A stretch of DNA of 64,000 nt from Spiroplasma chrysopicola DF-1. Lineage in GTDB: Bacteria > Bacillota_I > Bacilli_A > Mycoplasmatales > Mycoplasmataceae. A program made the position numbers and the translations under genes. Where the stretch lies: positions 248,001 to 312,000 of the forward strand of contig NC_021280.1 in NCBI RefSeq assembly GCF_000400935.1. Reading direction: 5' to 3'. This document shows positions 42,683 to 58,155 of this stretch, one piece after another; within the stretch, counting starts at the first letter, position 1; the number at the start of each line of letters is the position of its first letter. Under the pieces are notes generated by a model. The model had not been told where the DNA came from, made no database searches, and saw only the letters and a program-made list of their open reading frames with translations.

Positions 42683-44431
42683 ATGGGAAAAATTTTTTTT
42701 GAGGCCGATGATAATCGTAAAGGAATCATTGATAATGTTTTTGTAAAAGAAGGACAACCAGTCCAAACAGGTGATAAATTAGTTAATGTTGTTACACAAA
42801 GCCGGGTTTATGAAATTAAAGCGCCAGGTCCAGGAGTTGTAACTAATTTAAGTATTTATGAAAATAAAGTAATTAATACAGGGGATATTTTACTTGAATT
42901 AAATAGTCAATCTAAACATTATAATCATCATGATCAAAAAAACATTTATAACAAATCAAATTTTACTAATGTTCGTTTTGACAATAATCAAAATAAAAAA
43001 ACGGAAACAGAAATTTTCCGCGAAGAGTTAATTGAAACATTATTAGCCCGTAAAGTAGCGGGGGAAAATTCTGATTCAATTGAATTAACAGAAGAAATTC
43101 TTGAGCCAGTATTAACTGAACAACCAACAGTACCACTTTCACAGCAAACTGGTTCAGTACAATCAGAGGTAAATAATAATACATACTCTTTTGGTGATGA
43201 AATTGCAACAACATCAGTATTATTAACAGATGAAGTGAATAATACTTCCCAACCAGCTGCTGATGAAAAAGATTTTATTTCAAACATGAATAGTTTACGA
43301 AAAAACTTGCAAGAAGTTGAAACAGCAACTAACACGGTTGATATTCAAGAAGAAATTATTAACAATTTAATTTCTGATGTTGATGTTGACCAATTATCAG
43401 GTCATTCAAACTTTAAACCGCAACAACCATTTCAAGATGAATTGTCAAAAACATTTGTTCATCGAATGTATACGGATATTCAAAATGATTTAAATCATGA
43501 AAGTAATATTGAACCAGGTAAAGTTGAAATTGAACCAACAACAACTGAAATTATTTATTTTAATGAAGAATTAATGGAGCAAGAATTGGATGATAATAAT
43601 ATTGTTTCAACGCCAACCAAAGAAGATCCATCAGCATTAGCCCCAGAACAACCTAGTTTTGACCAATCAGAAATTATTGCTGATTTAACAAATAATGTTG
43701 AAGAGCCTCGTGATATTAGTCAGGAAAACAATGATAATATCAGTAGTGAAGCAACATTAAGTGCTCATGCTTATCGGCGTGTTGAACGATTGTTAAAAAA
43801 TCATAATAAAACAGCCCAAACTTTTTTAGATATTGAAGTTGATGTTAGTGAGTTAGTTAGTTTATTAACAATTATGCGTGAGGCTTATTTACAACAAAAT
43901 ATTGAGTTAACATTGTTACCATTTTTTGTCAAAGCTGTCCACAGTGGTTTAAAAAAATTCCCGCTTTTAAATGCTAGTTTTAACTTAGCAACACAAAGTG
44001 TTCTTTTTAAATGAATTTACAATATTGCTGTTAGTTTAGACAATGATACAACAATTACAACACCAGTTTTATTTGACTTAAAAGATGACACAATTAAAGA
44101 GATTGCAACAAAATGTAATGCTTTAGCGGCAAAAGAATATGATGATAATAGTGAAGCCTTTGATTACGAAAATTCTACTTTCTCAATTTTTAATTTTGGT
44201 GATTTCGGAGTAACACGAGGAACTTTAACAATTCCTGAACATCATTCGGCGGCAATTGGGATGGGGATTATTTTCAAAAAACCAGTTGTTGTTGAAAAAA
44301 ATGATATTGCCATCCGTGATATTATGGTAATCACTTTAGCTTATAATGAAATGATTATTGATATTACCGAAGCAAGTAAGTTTGCCCATTATGTTGCATA
44401 CTTATTATCAAATCCAGGATTATTGTTGTAA
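42683..44431 (+). CDS. E2-like (dihydrolipoamide acyltransferase-like) protein without catalytic residues
   Basis: 582 residues. Three parts can be seen: a lipoyl-like fold (1-77), a long acidic, low-complexity linker (about 85-355), and an acyltransferase-like domain (360-582). The lipoyl lysine of the genuine PdhC here (ETDKVNAE, K42) is replaced by serine (VTQSRVYE, S40). The catalytic DHRLIDG (H401) of PdhC is replaced by NEMIIDI (E556, with D560 kept). The fold-defining STFSIFNFGDFGV and KKPVVVE are retained. It therefore cannot act as a normal E2. It lies a few genes before pdhABCD, and may have a structural role or bind PDH parts. Confidence 0.75.
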
Positions 44432-44455
44432 GTAATTATAGAAAGAAGGTGCTGT

Positions 44456-45403
44456 ATGCAAATTAAGGATTTAACAAAAGAAGGCTCAAACTTGCAATTA
44501 ACAGTTTTAGCCGAAAAAGTTGCCCAAGGGGTGGCAACAAATGGGACAACATATTTATCAATTACCCTAAAAGATAAAACCGGAACAATTGAAGCACGAT
44601 TATGAGATGCCAAACCCCTTGATTTAGAAACATGAGTTAAAGGGAACTTTTATGAAGTTAATGTAAACATTATTGAATATCGTCGTATTTTACAAGCAAA
44701 AATTAATAGTTATAATATTGTTGATCCTAGCGAAATTAATTTTGATGATTTTTTAGAAACAGCACCAATTAATGCCGAAGAAATGTACCAAGAAATTATT
44801 AATTTTGTTAATAATTTACAAGAACCAGTTTATAAAAAAATTATGGAGTTAGTCTTATTGCAATATGGCGAAGATTTTAAAGTTTGGCCAGCCGCAATTC
44901 GTAATCATCATGAAATTAAATCAGGGTTATTATGACATAGTTTGACAATGCTAAAAATGGCGGAAAGTTTACGGATAATTTATTCAGATCGCTTAATTGA
45001 TTTTGAACTTTTAGGGTGTGGCATTATCTTACATGATTTAGGAAAAGTAATTGAAATTAGTGTTGGGACAGTTAGTGATTTTTCTTTAGCAGGAAAATTA
45101 TTAGGTCATATTTCAATTATGGGTAATGAAATTCATCGCATTGCGAAAGAAAATGACATTGTTGATGACAAAGTCTTATTACTAGAACATTTAGTTTTAG
45201 CAAGCCATGGAAAATTAGAATTTGGTTCACCAGTTGAACCCCATTTATTAGAAGCAGAAATATTGTCATTTTTAGATAATTTAGATGCCCGAATTTATCG
45301 TATTGACCGTGAGTTAGAAAAAATTAATGTTAATGACCAAACCCCACGCTTATTACCAATCGAAAACCGTTGATTTATTAAGCACTTTGATAAAAATAAA
45401 TAA
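44456..45403 (+). CDS. yhaM: 3'-5' exoribonuclease YhaM
   Basis: 315 residues. An N-terminal OB-fold nucleic-acid-binding region is followed by an HD phosphohydrolase domain with LLWHSL (H161) and LHDLGK (H193, D194), and a third histidine in HLVLASHGK. This layout matches YhaM/CbfA, which trims RNA from the 3' end. GAAGG precedes ATG 44456. Five TGA Trp codons. Confidence 0.9.
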
Positions 45404-45415
45404 TTGATTATTGTT

Positions 45416-45436
45416 AGCCTTTCTCAAGGCTTTTTT
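45416..45436 (+). terminator. Terminator after yhaM
   Basis: AGCCTT (45416-45421), loop TCTC, AAGGCT (45426-45431), then T residues. Confidence 0.8.
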
Positions 45437-45628
45437 ATTTTGGAAGATAATGTGTGAAAACCCAAAGAAAGTAAAGAGATTTTTTTTATTAAAATAACTT
45501 TTTTATAAAAAAAATTTAAATAAAGTATATAATTAAAAAAGATATAACTTATCTTATTTTTTTAGTTAAACAATGAAAAACTAAAAGTAGGAAAATTATC
45601 GAGATATTAGAAAGGAGTTATATCAGTA

Positions 45629-46987
45629 ATGAAAATTATAGTAGTAGGAGCAAATCATGCCGGAACAACAGCGATTCGAACTTTAAGAAGATTAGATCCA
45701 AGCGCTGAAATTGTGACATATGATCGTAATAACAACATCTCATTCTTAGGGTGTGGAATTGCCCTTTGAGTTTCAGGGGAATTAAATGATCCGCAAGGAT
45801 TATTTTATGCTTCACCAGAGATTTTAGCAAATGAAGGTATTAAAGTTAATATGGAACATGAAGTAATTGGGGTTGATAACAAAAACCAAAAAATTCGTGT
45901 TAAAAATCTACAGACAAATGAAGAATTCGAAGATAGTTATGATAAATTAGTGTTAGCAATTGGGTCATGACCAATTATTCCACCAATTGAAGGAATTAAA
46001 CAAGAAGGTGTTCATATTGTTAAGTGATATCAACATGGAGAGATTGTAAAAAATGCCAATGACAATGATGACATTAAAAATGTTGTTGTTTGTGGGGCTG
46101 GTTATATTGGAATTGAATTAGTAGACGCTTTTTATCAAAAAGGTAAAAATGTTACACTAGTTGATATTTCAGATCGTATCATGCCACGTTATTATGATAA
46201 ACCATTTACTGATTGTGTCGAAGGCGCAATGCAACGCGATGGTGTTATTTTCCGTGGTGGAGAAACTGTTGTTAAATTTGAGGGAAAAGACAATGTTGTT
46301 AGTCATGTTGTAACCGACAAAGGTTCATACCCAGCAGATTTAGTAATTTGAGCAGTTGGTTTCCGTCCAGCAACAAAAATGTTAGAAAATGTTGTTGATT
46401 TAAATAAAAATGGGGCAATTATGGTTGACCAATATATGCAAACATCTGATCCAAATATTTTTGCAGTTGGTGATTGTGTTGAAGTTTATGATAATGCCAA
46501 AAAAACATCAGCATATATTGCTTTAGCAACAAATGCTGTTCGAACAGGAGTAGTGGCGGCTGTTAATATTATTAAACCAGCTGGCTTAGCATCACCAGGA
46601 TTCCAAGGTTCGAATGCTATTAATGTTTTTGGATGGTGCTTAGCTTCAACAGGGGTTACCGAAACTGTTGCAAAAGATTTAGGCCTTGATTATGACCAAA
46701 TTACTTTTAGTGATAATGATCGTCCAGAGTTTATGTCATCTTATAAAAATGTAATTATAAAAATTGTTTGAGATAAAAAAACAAGAAAAATCATTGGAGC
46801 TCAAGTTGGTTCAGAAAATAATCATACTGAAGTAATGTATATGTTTTCATTAGCAATCATGAAAGGAGTAACAATTGATGAGTTACCATTAATTGATATT
46901 TTCTTTTTACCACATTTTAACAAACCATATAATTTTATTACCCTAGCTGGTCTAGAAGTTTTAGGACTAAACTATTTTAAAAAATAG
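45629..46987 (+). CDS. nox: NADH oxidase (water-forming)
   Basis: 452 residues. The FAD site VVGANHAG with His10, the redox cysteine in [10 protein letters not shown] (Cys42), and the NAD site [12 protein letters not shown] match the H2O-forming NADH oxidases of lactic bacteria and mollicutes. It recycles NAD+ from the pyruvate dehydrogenase reaction and removes oxygen. AAAGGAG precedes ATG. It probably forms one transcript with lplA and pdhABCD, which follow closely. Unlike the protein at 4698 it has no rhodanese domain. Confidence 0.94.
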
Positions 46988-47004
46988 TAAGTTAGGAATT
47001 AGTT

Positions 47005-47994
47005 ATGTTATGCTTTAAAAGCAATGATAACGATGTCTATTTTAATCTAGCCTTAGATGAGTATTTATTAAAAAGTGATCTACCAACGCCAATTTTGTTT
47101 TTGTGAAAAAACCATAACACCGTAATTGTTGGAAAAAATCAAAATACTTACGAAGAAGTTAATCAAAAATTGGCAAATGATGATCATGTTAAAGTGGCAC
47201 GACGAGCATCTGGGGGTGGGGCAGTTTATCAAGATGATGGAAACTTATGTTTTTCAATTATTTTAGATAAAAATAGTGCAATGGCCAAAAACTATCACAC
47301 GATTTTGCAACCAATTATTGATGTGTTAGCCAAATTAGGATTAAATGCTCAGTTTGCTGGAAAAAATGACATTGAAATTGATGGTAAAAAAATTTCAGGG
47401 AATGCGCAATTCCAATATAAAGAACGTTTACTTCATCATGGAACATTTTTATTTAATGTTGATTTAAGTAAAATGGGAAAATATTTAAATGTTGATCAAT
47501 CAAAGATCATCTCAAAAGGAATTAAATCAATTCCAGCCCGAGTAACAAACATTAAACCATTATTAGAACAAGATCTTTCAATTGATGATTTCATGGATTT
47601 TATTATGCAAGAGTTTATTGAACAAGGAACAGTTGTTCAAGCAATTCCCGATAATATCATCACAGCAGCTCACAAGTTAGCTGAAGAAAAATATCGGACT
47701 TGAGAATGGATTTATGGTAAAAACCCTAGTTTTGTTTTTCAAAACAAAATTAGGTTTGAAGGGAAAGGGACCCTTGATGTACGAATGAATGTTGAAAATT
47801 CAATAATTAAAGAAATTAAATTTTTTGGAGACTTTTTGGGATGAGAAGGAACCGAACAATTAGAGGCTGCTTTAGTTAATTGCAAGTATCAAATTGAAGA
47901 TATTAACAAGATCTTAGAGCACTTTGATTTAACAAAAATTTTTGGTGATAAATTTACTCGCTCAGAAATTTTAGAAACGATTGTTCATAAATAA
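47005..47994 (+). CDS. lplA: Lipoate-protein ligase A
   Basis: 329 residues. RRASGGGAVYQDDGN and KISGNAQF hold the lipoyl-AMP site; the C-terminal accessory domain begins near FVFQNKIRFEGKG. It attaches lipoate to the E2 lipoyl domain, and it lies between nox and pdhA. Four TGA Trp codons. Confidence 0.94.
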
Positions 47995-48011
47995 GGAAGG
48001 AAGAGGAAACT

Positions 48012-49115
48012 ATGTATTTTGACAAATTTAATGCATTGAAAAATGAAAAATTACAAATTATGGATAATACTGGGAAAATTTTAAAACCAGAATTAATGCC
48101 AAAGATTAGTGATGAAGATATCTTAACAGCATATAAACTAATGTGTTTATCACGTCGTCAAGATGATTTTCAAAACAAAGTGCAACGTCAAGGAAGAATG
48201 TTATCATTCTTATCATCAACAGGGCAAGAAGCCGCTGAAGTAGCTTATGCAATGCAAATTATTAAAGGAAAAGACTGATTTTCACCAGCATATCGAAATA
48301 ATGCCGCATGATTAACAGCGGGAATCCCAATGCGTAATATTATGTTATATTGATGTGGAAATGAAATGGGAGCAAAAACACCGGAAGGAATTAATGTTTT
48401 ACCAGTTAATATTCCAATTGCAACACAATATTCACACGCAACAGGGTTAGCTTTTGCTGAAAAATATAATAAAACTGGGGGAGTTGTCTTAACAACTACT
48501 GGTGATGGCGGTTCTTCAGAAGGAGAATTTTATGAGGCAATGAACTTCGCTAAATTACATGAAGTTCCAGCAATTTTTATTGTCGAAAATAATCAATTTG
48601 CGATTTCAACCCCACGAAAAAAAGCAACAAAAGCAATTAACTTTGCTGTTAAAGGAATTGCTGTAGGAATGCGTAATATTTTAGTTGATGGAAACGATTT
48701 CTTTGCTGTTTATGGGGCTGTTCAAGAAGCAATTGCTTTAGCTCGTAAAGGGGAAGGACCATCATTAATCGAATGTGAAACATATCGAATCGGACCCCAC
48801 TCTTCAGCAGATGATCCAAAAGTTTATCGTGATGAAGACAATCATCAAGAACAAATCAAAAATGATCCATTAATTCGTTTAAAAGCATATTTAATTGCAA
48901 AGAAAAAATGATCAGAACAAGAGCAAACAAAATTAGATGCTGAGCAAGATCAATTTATCAAAGATGAGTTTGCTTGAGTTGAAGCAAATAATAATGTTGA
49001 TTTAAAAGATATTTTTGCATATACATATGAAGAAATGCCAAACTTTTTAGCAAAACAATATGAAGAAGCAAAAGCATTTTTTGAAGCATATCCAAGTAAA
49101 GGAGGACACCACTAA
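48012..49115 (+). CDS. pdhA: Pyruvate dehydrogenase E1 component, alpha subunit
   Basis: 367 residues. The thiamine diphosphate motif GDGGSSEGEFYEAMNFA and the phosphorylation-loop equivalent YRIGPHSSADD are visible. With PdhB it decarboxylates pyruvate and passes the acetyl group to lipoyl-E2. The stop TAA overlaps the pdhB ATG by one base. Six TGA Trp codons break the frame under the standard code. Confidence 0.96.
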
Positions 49116-50104
49116 TGGCGGTTTTGAATAATATTCAGGCGTTAACACATGCCTTAGATTTAGCAATGGAAAAACACCAAAATGTTATTGTTTATGGTGA
49201 AGATGCTGGATATGAAGGGGGAGTTTTCCGAGCAACAGTTGGGTTACAACAAAAATATGGTGAAGAACGCTGTTTTGATGCCCCAATTGCCGAAGCAACA
49301 TTGGTTGGGACAGCAGTTGGAATGGCAATTAATGGTTTAAAACCAGTTGTTGAAATTCAATTTGAAGGATTCTCATATCCGATTATCCAACAATTATTTA
49401 CCCATGTCGCACGTATGCGTAACCGTTCACGTGGTCGTTTTACTTGTCCAATGGTAATTAGAATGCCAATGGGGGGAGGAATTCGTGCGTTAGAACATCA
49501 CTCGGAAGCAATGGAAGCAATGTTTGCTCATAACCCGGGGTTAAAAGTTGTGATTCCTTCAACACCTTTTGATACAAAAGGGCTGTTATTAGCTGCTGTT
49601 GAATCACCAGACCCAGTTTTATTCTTAGAACCAACAAAAATTTATCGGGCATTTAAACAAGATATTCCTGATGAATACTATACTTTACCAATTGGGGAAG
49701 GCTATAAAGTACAAGAAGGAACAGATGTAACAATTGTAACTTATGGCGCTCAAGTTGGAGATTGTGAAAAAGCAATTGAACATTTAAAAGGGGAAGGTAA
49801 AAATATTAGTGTTGATTTAATCGATTTACGTACAATTCAACCATGAGATCGTGAAATGGTAATTGAATCAGTTAAAAAAACTGGCCGTTTAATTGTTGTT
49901 CATGAAGCCGTTCGTTCATTCTCAGTTGCTGCGGAAGTAATTGCAACTGTTAATGAAAAAAGTTTTGAATACTTAAAAGCACCTTGTGCTCGTGTAACAG
50001 GATATGATATTATTGTGCCATTTGATCGTGGCGAACATTTCCACCAACCATCAGTTCAAAAAATTGTTGTTAAAATTAAAGAAGTGTTAGATTATCAATT
50101 CTAA
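49115..50104 (+). CDS. pdhB: Pyruvate dehydrogenase E1 component, beta subunit
   Basis: 329 residues. VYGEDAGYEGGVFRAT near the N-terminus, HHSEAMEAMFAH and the C-terminal transketolase domain LIDLRTIQPWD match E1 beta. One TGA Trp near the end. AAAGGAGG lies ahead of the start within pdhA. Confidence 0.96.
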
Positions 50105-50121
50105 TTGGGAGGAAGAGGAAA

Positions 50122-52824
<2,703 letters not shown>

Positions 52825-52825
<1 letters not shown>

Positions 52826-52851
52826 ATCTAACACTATGTTAGATTTTTTTT
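52825..52851 (+). terminator. Terminator of the pdh operon
   Basis: AATCTAACA (52825-52833), a 3-base loop, TGTTAGATT (52837-52845), then T residues. It overlaps the pdhD stop codon. Confidence 0.88.
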
Positions 52852-52914
52852 AAATATTTTGCATAATTTTGCTGGTATTTTTTGATAAATCAAGAGAATA
52901 ATAATGCGAATCAA

Positions 52915-52932
52915 AAATATTTGCTATAATAA
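52915..52932 (+). promoter_or_regulatory. Extended -10 promoter of the exoprotein gene at 52976
   Basis: TTGCTATAATAA at 52921-52932 with A/T bases before it; the same core as at 4641-4652. No clear -35 box. Confidence 0.6.
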
Positions 52933-52975
52933 TCTATAGATAGTAAATTTATACTAATTCAAAGGTGGGATATTA

Positions 52976-55057
52976 ATGGCAAAAAATAAGGGCAAGAATC
53001 ACGGAACTTGAAGTAATATTAACAAAATAACAAAGCAAGTTAGCGTTCATTCAAAACGCAAAAGTATCATTATTGCTTGTTGTGCGGCCCTATATTTAGG
53101 GGCTTTAATTCCAATGACCTATTTAGCAGCTTGATTTTTATCGGAAGTTTTAAGTTATGGGGGAATTGAGACTGATGGAACATTGCCAAATTTAAATAAA
53201 GGCGAATATTTTCAAGTTGACTTTGCCTATACGCCTTTACGTGATAACCCGCTTAATCAACCAAAATTTGAAAAACAAGTTATTAAAAGTGACCTAAATA
53301 ATAAACTGTCTGAGCGTATGGCTGTTAAATCAACTTCATTGCGCCTAGAATATGCCTATAATTTTATTTTTGAAACAGCCCCTGAGGCATATATTAGTAA
53401 AAGCTTTTTTTATAAAGATAAATATCCTGAGCCCGGAAAAATTGAAATTGTTAACATCTATACTAACGCACTTCGGAGTAAAACTTTAGGATTAAGTGAT
53501 GTTCAAAATAATAAGTTTAATATAATTAATAATTTATTAAATTTAGAAATTAAATATAATGGTGAATTACAATCACAATTAATTTTAATGCCAACAATGT
53601 TTGTTGGAATGGAATCGTTTTTATCGAACTTTTTTGAATTTAAATTAGGTAATTCAATGCATAAAAATCTTGGTGATAATGTTATTTGAGAAAATCAAAC
53701 TAATATTGTTGGTGACCAAGCTAATGGTTTAATGTTAGCGGGGGAAAGTACTAATCCGCTGAATTTTGCCGATAAAGTTTATCAAAGTTATGGGGAGTAT
53801 TTTGATAAGTTTTATAATGCTAATAAGGGTGATGACAAAGAATTTGTTGGTAATTTTAATCCCTACAGTAATTTTGTTATTTCATCAGTTAACACAAAAG
53901 ACCAAGTAATTGAAAATCTCCCAACTAATTTAAATAGTTATAATTATATGTTTGATATTGATACCGTTTTTAGTGAATCAAATAATCAGACCAAGATTTC
54001 TCCCCTTGAACAGTATCTTCAAAAAACAAAGTTAAAAAGTCTAAAAATTGATATTAAAGAAAAATATATTGCTCAGTTATTAGTTTTTTTAAAAAATGTT
54101 ATTGAAACATCAAGCAATCCGGGACTAGCCTTACCTGTTGAAAATGTCCCTAGTGATTGAAAAGACTGATATCAGTTAATTAAACCAAAAAAATTAGATT
54201 TAACAAAGCCAGAAGAATTTTACTTTATGTTTTTACCAGAAGGGGAGACTTTACAACATATTTTTGGGGTTAATTTAAAAAAATACATTGCGGAAATTTT
54301 AGATGGTAAAGAGTCATTACGCGATGCAATTATTCGAATTGGAAATGATATTTTAGCCAAACCAAATTCAACAGAAAATAAATGGTTATTTAAATGAAAT
54401 GTCTTACCATTCCAAACCCATGCACGGTTTGAGGATAAAAATTATCAAATGTATAAACGAAAAATACAAGAACCACAAGATTTAGTGATTGATGTTTTTG
54501 CAAATAAACCAAAAGAACAAAATTATATTACAATTAACCAACCTAATTTACATTATGTGACAAATTTAGCAACAACAACCGAAAATACGAAATATGCTAT
54601 TAATGATCTTCGTAAACGCAATGAATTATTTGTTAATTACTGAAGTAGTAATTTATATAATAGTGAGAAGTTAAATACAATTAATTTACAACAAAATTTT
54701 ACTAGTTCAAATGAGCTTAGCAATGCTATTAAAGAACAACTAGTCAATCAAACATGGCAATTTGCAAGTAATTTAAATCAAGTTACTAAGCCAAAATTAG
54801 ATATTTTAGCTGGGATGACAAAAGGCAGTTATACAACAGCCTTTACAAATGAGTATGATATTAAAATTGTTCCTGTTAATAAAACACATTCAGGGATTGG
54901 GAATTTTAATAATTGAGCGCAAGCTGTTATTGACCACAATGTTGATGATTATCAAGATTATACGGCATTAGACATTCGAATTACAGCACGAACAGGGCAA
55001 TTACCACCAAATTTGCAAACAATCACTTTCCGCTTTAATACTATTTATTCTAAGTAA
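52976..55057 (+). CDS. TM-anchored large exoprotein, unknown
   Basis: 693 residues. A basic start (about 30 residues, lysine- and arginine-rich) is followed by one TM segment (about 31-57, ACCAALYLGALIPMTYLAAWF) and a large outside domain. No lipobox, no repeats and no known domain recognised. Six TGA Trp codons. It lies alone behind its own promoter and just before a lipoprotein gene; the TM layout resembles that of the 896-residue protein at 58895. Probably a surface protein. Confidence 0.7.
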
Positions 55058-55112
55058 ATTATCAGATATAATATATCTATATTTTATTATTCAATCGAAA
55101 AGAGGTGAGATT

Positions 55113-56666
55113 ATGAAAAAATTATTAGGTTTTTTAACAAGCATTGTGGTAACTGGTTCAACAGCAAGTGCAGTTGTTGCTTGTGGGGGTGAAGATAGTA
55201 CTTCAATTAATCAAGGTAAAACTAATGCTACCACTGATTTTAAATTAACTGATATTGTTAAAGTAAAAAATGCAGGAACCGATATTAATCAATTAATCTT
55301 ATCCGCTGCGATTAAAGAAGGACGACTTAAAGATGATATTAGTTTAAACATTCTAGATATTACTGACCAAAAAAATAATGAATATCCAACTGCTAATGGT
55401 CAAAAGAGGGATGGCTATCTTGTCTTAACTTTCCGTGATGATCCCTTGATTCGCTATACTGGTGTGATTACAATTCGTTTTACAATTGTTAAGGAAGCAA
55501 CTTTTGATATTACTCAAGAGGTAAATTTAGGTTCTGAGTATTTTGATGTGACAGAATATCAATATAATTCTGGTCAAGGATTGGACATTTTTATCTGAGA
55601 GCGAGTGCTAGAAAAAGGCTTAGAAAAAGATGCCCCAACGGATAAAAGTGCTTATGACTTTTCAAAAATTACCTTTCCACCAGAAAATAAATTGGCCAAC
55701 ACAAGTTGAGTTTTAAAATGCAATGATAACGCTAATAAACCAGGGGTAACATATAGTGGGGAAATTACTGTTACTTTTAATTGAGTTTGATACCAAGCTG
55801 ACATTGAAGTTTCATTACCAGCCGTTAATAATGTACCAAATTTTGAACAAGCAATTTGAAGTGCTGTTAAAGATAAGATGGATGGAGTTAATAACTTTAA
55901 GTTTTCTGATCAATATCAAAATTATGATATTGCCTGAGAGCAAATCAAAGAACCAAGTTTTGGAGATTCAACCTCTTTTAATATTTTAGCCAAACCAAAA
56001 CCAAATCAAGGTGATTTTAGTTTAATTCATATTATCGGTAAAATTAATAAAGATGCTATTGCAATGCCAACAGATTCTATTGGACCAATAGAAATAGAAA
56101 TTACCTTAAAAGATAAATCTAATATTGATCAAATTATTAACGAAATTTGAAATAAAACCTTAGTTTTATTAAATGATTATAATTTACCATTGTTACCAGA
56201 TTTTAACATTTTTAATATTAGTAGTTGAAAAACAGATATTTTAAATAACTGACCAGAATTAGGCTTGTGACAAACTTTTACTTTAAAAGCAATTAATAAT
56301 AATTCTGATAGACGTTTTAGAGGTGATTTAACAGTTAATGTTAAATTGTTAAGTCTTGGCTTTTTTGAACGCATTAATTTAACTGAACGGTTAAATTTAT
56401 CAGTTGATGAAATTAAAGATCAAGAAAAAGTTCTTGATAAACTTTGAAGTATTTTAATTAATGAACAAGAATGAAAAAATGCTCAAGTCTCAAATGACCG
56501 TTCAAAATATGATATTAATTATGATGATATTCAAAAGGCTATTAATCGTTCAAATTTATTAGATTTACCAGTTGACTATGATGCAGTTATTATTTCAAAA
56601 CCTGAAGCAAATATTGAAAAAGATGTTGAGGTCAGATTAACAGGAGTGTTAAAAGTTATTAAATAA
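55113..56666 (+). CDS. Lipoprotein, unknown
   Basis: 517 residues. MKKLLGFLTSIVVTGSTASA followed by VVACGG is a mollicute lipoprotein signal with Cys24 as the lipid site. The mature part has several similar blocks, each holding an acidic start, NWV/SW-type tryptophans (many TGA) and a phrase such as SGEITVTF or RGDLTVNVK ending the block, which suggests a repeated domain. The family is not recognised. AGAGGTGA is the SD. A terminator follows directly. Confidence 0.75.
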
Positions 56667-56667
56667 A

Positions 56668-56697
56668 AAAAATCTTATTTAAAATAAGATTTTTTTT
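56668..56697 (+). terminator. Terminator after the lipoprotein gene
   Basis: AAAAATCTTATTT (56668-56680) pairs with AAATAAGATTTTT around a very short loop and runs into T residues. Confidence 0.85.
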
Positions 56698-56782
56698 ATT
56701 TTCCTAAATAATGCGCTATTATTTTAATGGTTATTTACAGATAAAATGTTATAATCATCCTATAATTAAAATGAGGTAAAAT

Positions 56783-57370
56783 ATGGTAAAAAAACAAGGA
56801 GTAAAAATATCAACAATTGATTCAACGCATAATCCAGCGCTAACGAGAATGTATTTTAGCAATGGTGGTGAAATAATTGGCCGCTTTTGTATTCTTTTTT
56901 CGCAGTTATTAATGCTAGGTGTTATTATTATTATCTCCGCCTCATTTGGAGCCCTAGCTGCTAGTAAATTACCAATTCCAGCTATTTTTAATGAATTTGG
57001 GATTGCTGATGGCGCTTTTCGTGCAATTACTGTTGTGATTGCATCATGTGGTGTAATTTTCTCGCTAGTATTTGTGATTCCAACCTTAATTGTTCGCAAC
57101 ATTAAATTGGTTAAAAGAGTTGGAATTATCTATAATACAATTGGTATTTTATTTACTGTCCTTTTACTAGTTTTAAGTATTTTTTGTTATTTTTATTTAC
57201 CTGTTAAATTTAATTTACCAGGAATAATTTTAGCTGGTGGAACAGTAATTTTAGTTTTTATTGGTAGTTTATTATTATGAACATCAGCTTTACAGCAACA
57301 ACATCGTTTAAATAAAGCACTTACCACTAGTATTTTATTTAAAAATAATTTAGCTGATGAGGAGGTATAA
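56783..57370 (+). CDS. Four-TM membrane protein, family member 1
   Basis: 195 residues with four TM segments (about 37-60, 80-103, 113-138, 146-168). The block before TM1 reads EIIGRFCILFSQLLML and recurs, with changes, in the proteins at 57373, 58156 and 61650. An unknown family. A TATAAT box at 56750-56755 lies upstream and the gene probably starts the operon that follows. One TGA Trp. Confidence 0.72.
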
Positions 57371-57372
57371 AA

Positions 57373-58137
57373 ATGGCACGAGGACAAAAAGAGGATAAAA
57401 ATAAGCAAAAGGATGGTGTAATTAATCATCATATTGAATTTGTTGAAGATAACCGCCCTAATCACTTGAAAAAAATGGAACAACCAATTCCTAATCGCGC
57501 AGTCAGAAATTTAGGAACCTATAATTTAAAGCAACGGGGAGTGAACCAAAAATTACCATATTTTTATGATGTTGAAGCTACTAGTTATTATTTTCAAAGT
57601 AAATGAGAAATTAGTGCCCGCTTTTTTATCATTTTTAGTCAACTCCTGATTTTAATCCCAGCTTTAATTTATGTCCAGTCATTAGCCCAAATTGCGGCCC
57701 AATCAATTCTTGCTTTATTACAAGGCTTGGCTGGTGGCTTTGGTGGGGATTTAATTATCCAAAACTCATGAATTGTTATCTTATTAGTTGTAATTTTCGT
57801 TATTGCTTGAGTTTCAATTTTTTTCTTAACAATGTTACCGATGTTTTTAACCCGAACAATTAGAACTGTCCGGATTTGAACTAAAATTATTTTGATAATA
57901 GGTACAATTAATAATGGAATAGTCATTGCGATGGGGATTGCCCAACTAATCTATTTACAGTTAAATAACCCAGTTATTAGTGATACGATGATTACAAAAA
58001 TTATTCTTTTAGGCCTAACAGGATTGGCGAGTTTGTGTTTTACATTAGGATGCTGATCACTTATCAATAATAATAAAAAATATTATCGCGATGTTGAAAA
58101 TAAAATTGCTGAACAAATTCGTGAACTAAGAAAATAA
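57373..58137 (+). CDS. Four-TM membrane protein, family member 2
   Basis: 254 residues. A polar, basic cytoplasmic segment of about 80 residues leads to four TM segments. The TM1 block reads EISARFFIIFSQLLIL, very close to member 1. The gene starts two bases after the previous stop, with GAGGAGG as SD. Five TGA Trp codons. Function unknown. Confidence 0.72.
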
Positions 58138-58155
58138 CAAAGGAGAAAGAAAACA

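Noticed and set aside
42966-43335. Minus-strand frames in the E2-like linker
   Set aside because: The plus-strand gene is continuous through the region and the minus-strand translations are low complexity.
48012-49115. pdhA broken by several stops
   Set aside because: All interruptions are TGA at positions where the family has Trp or a tolerated residue; under mollicute code the gene is intact. The same applies to hsdR, pstCA, smc and others.
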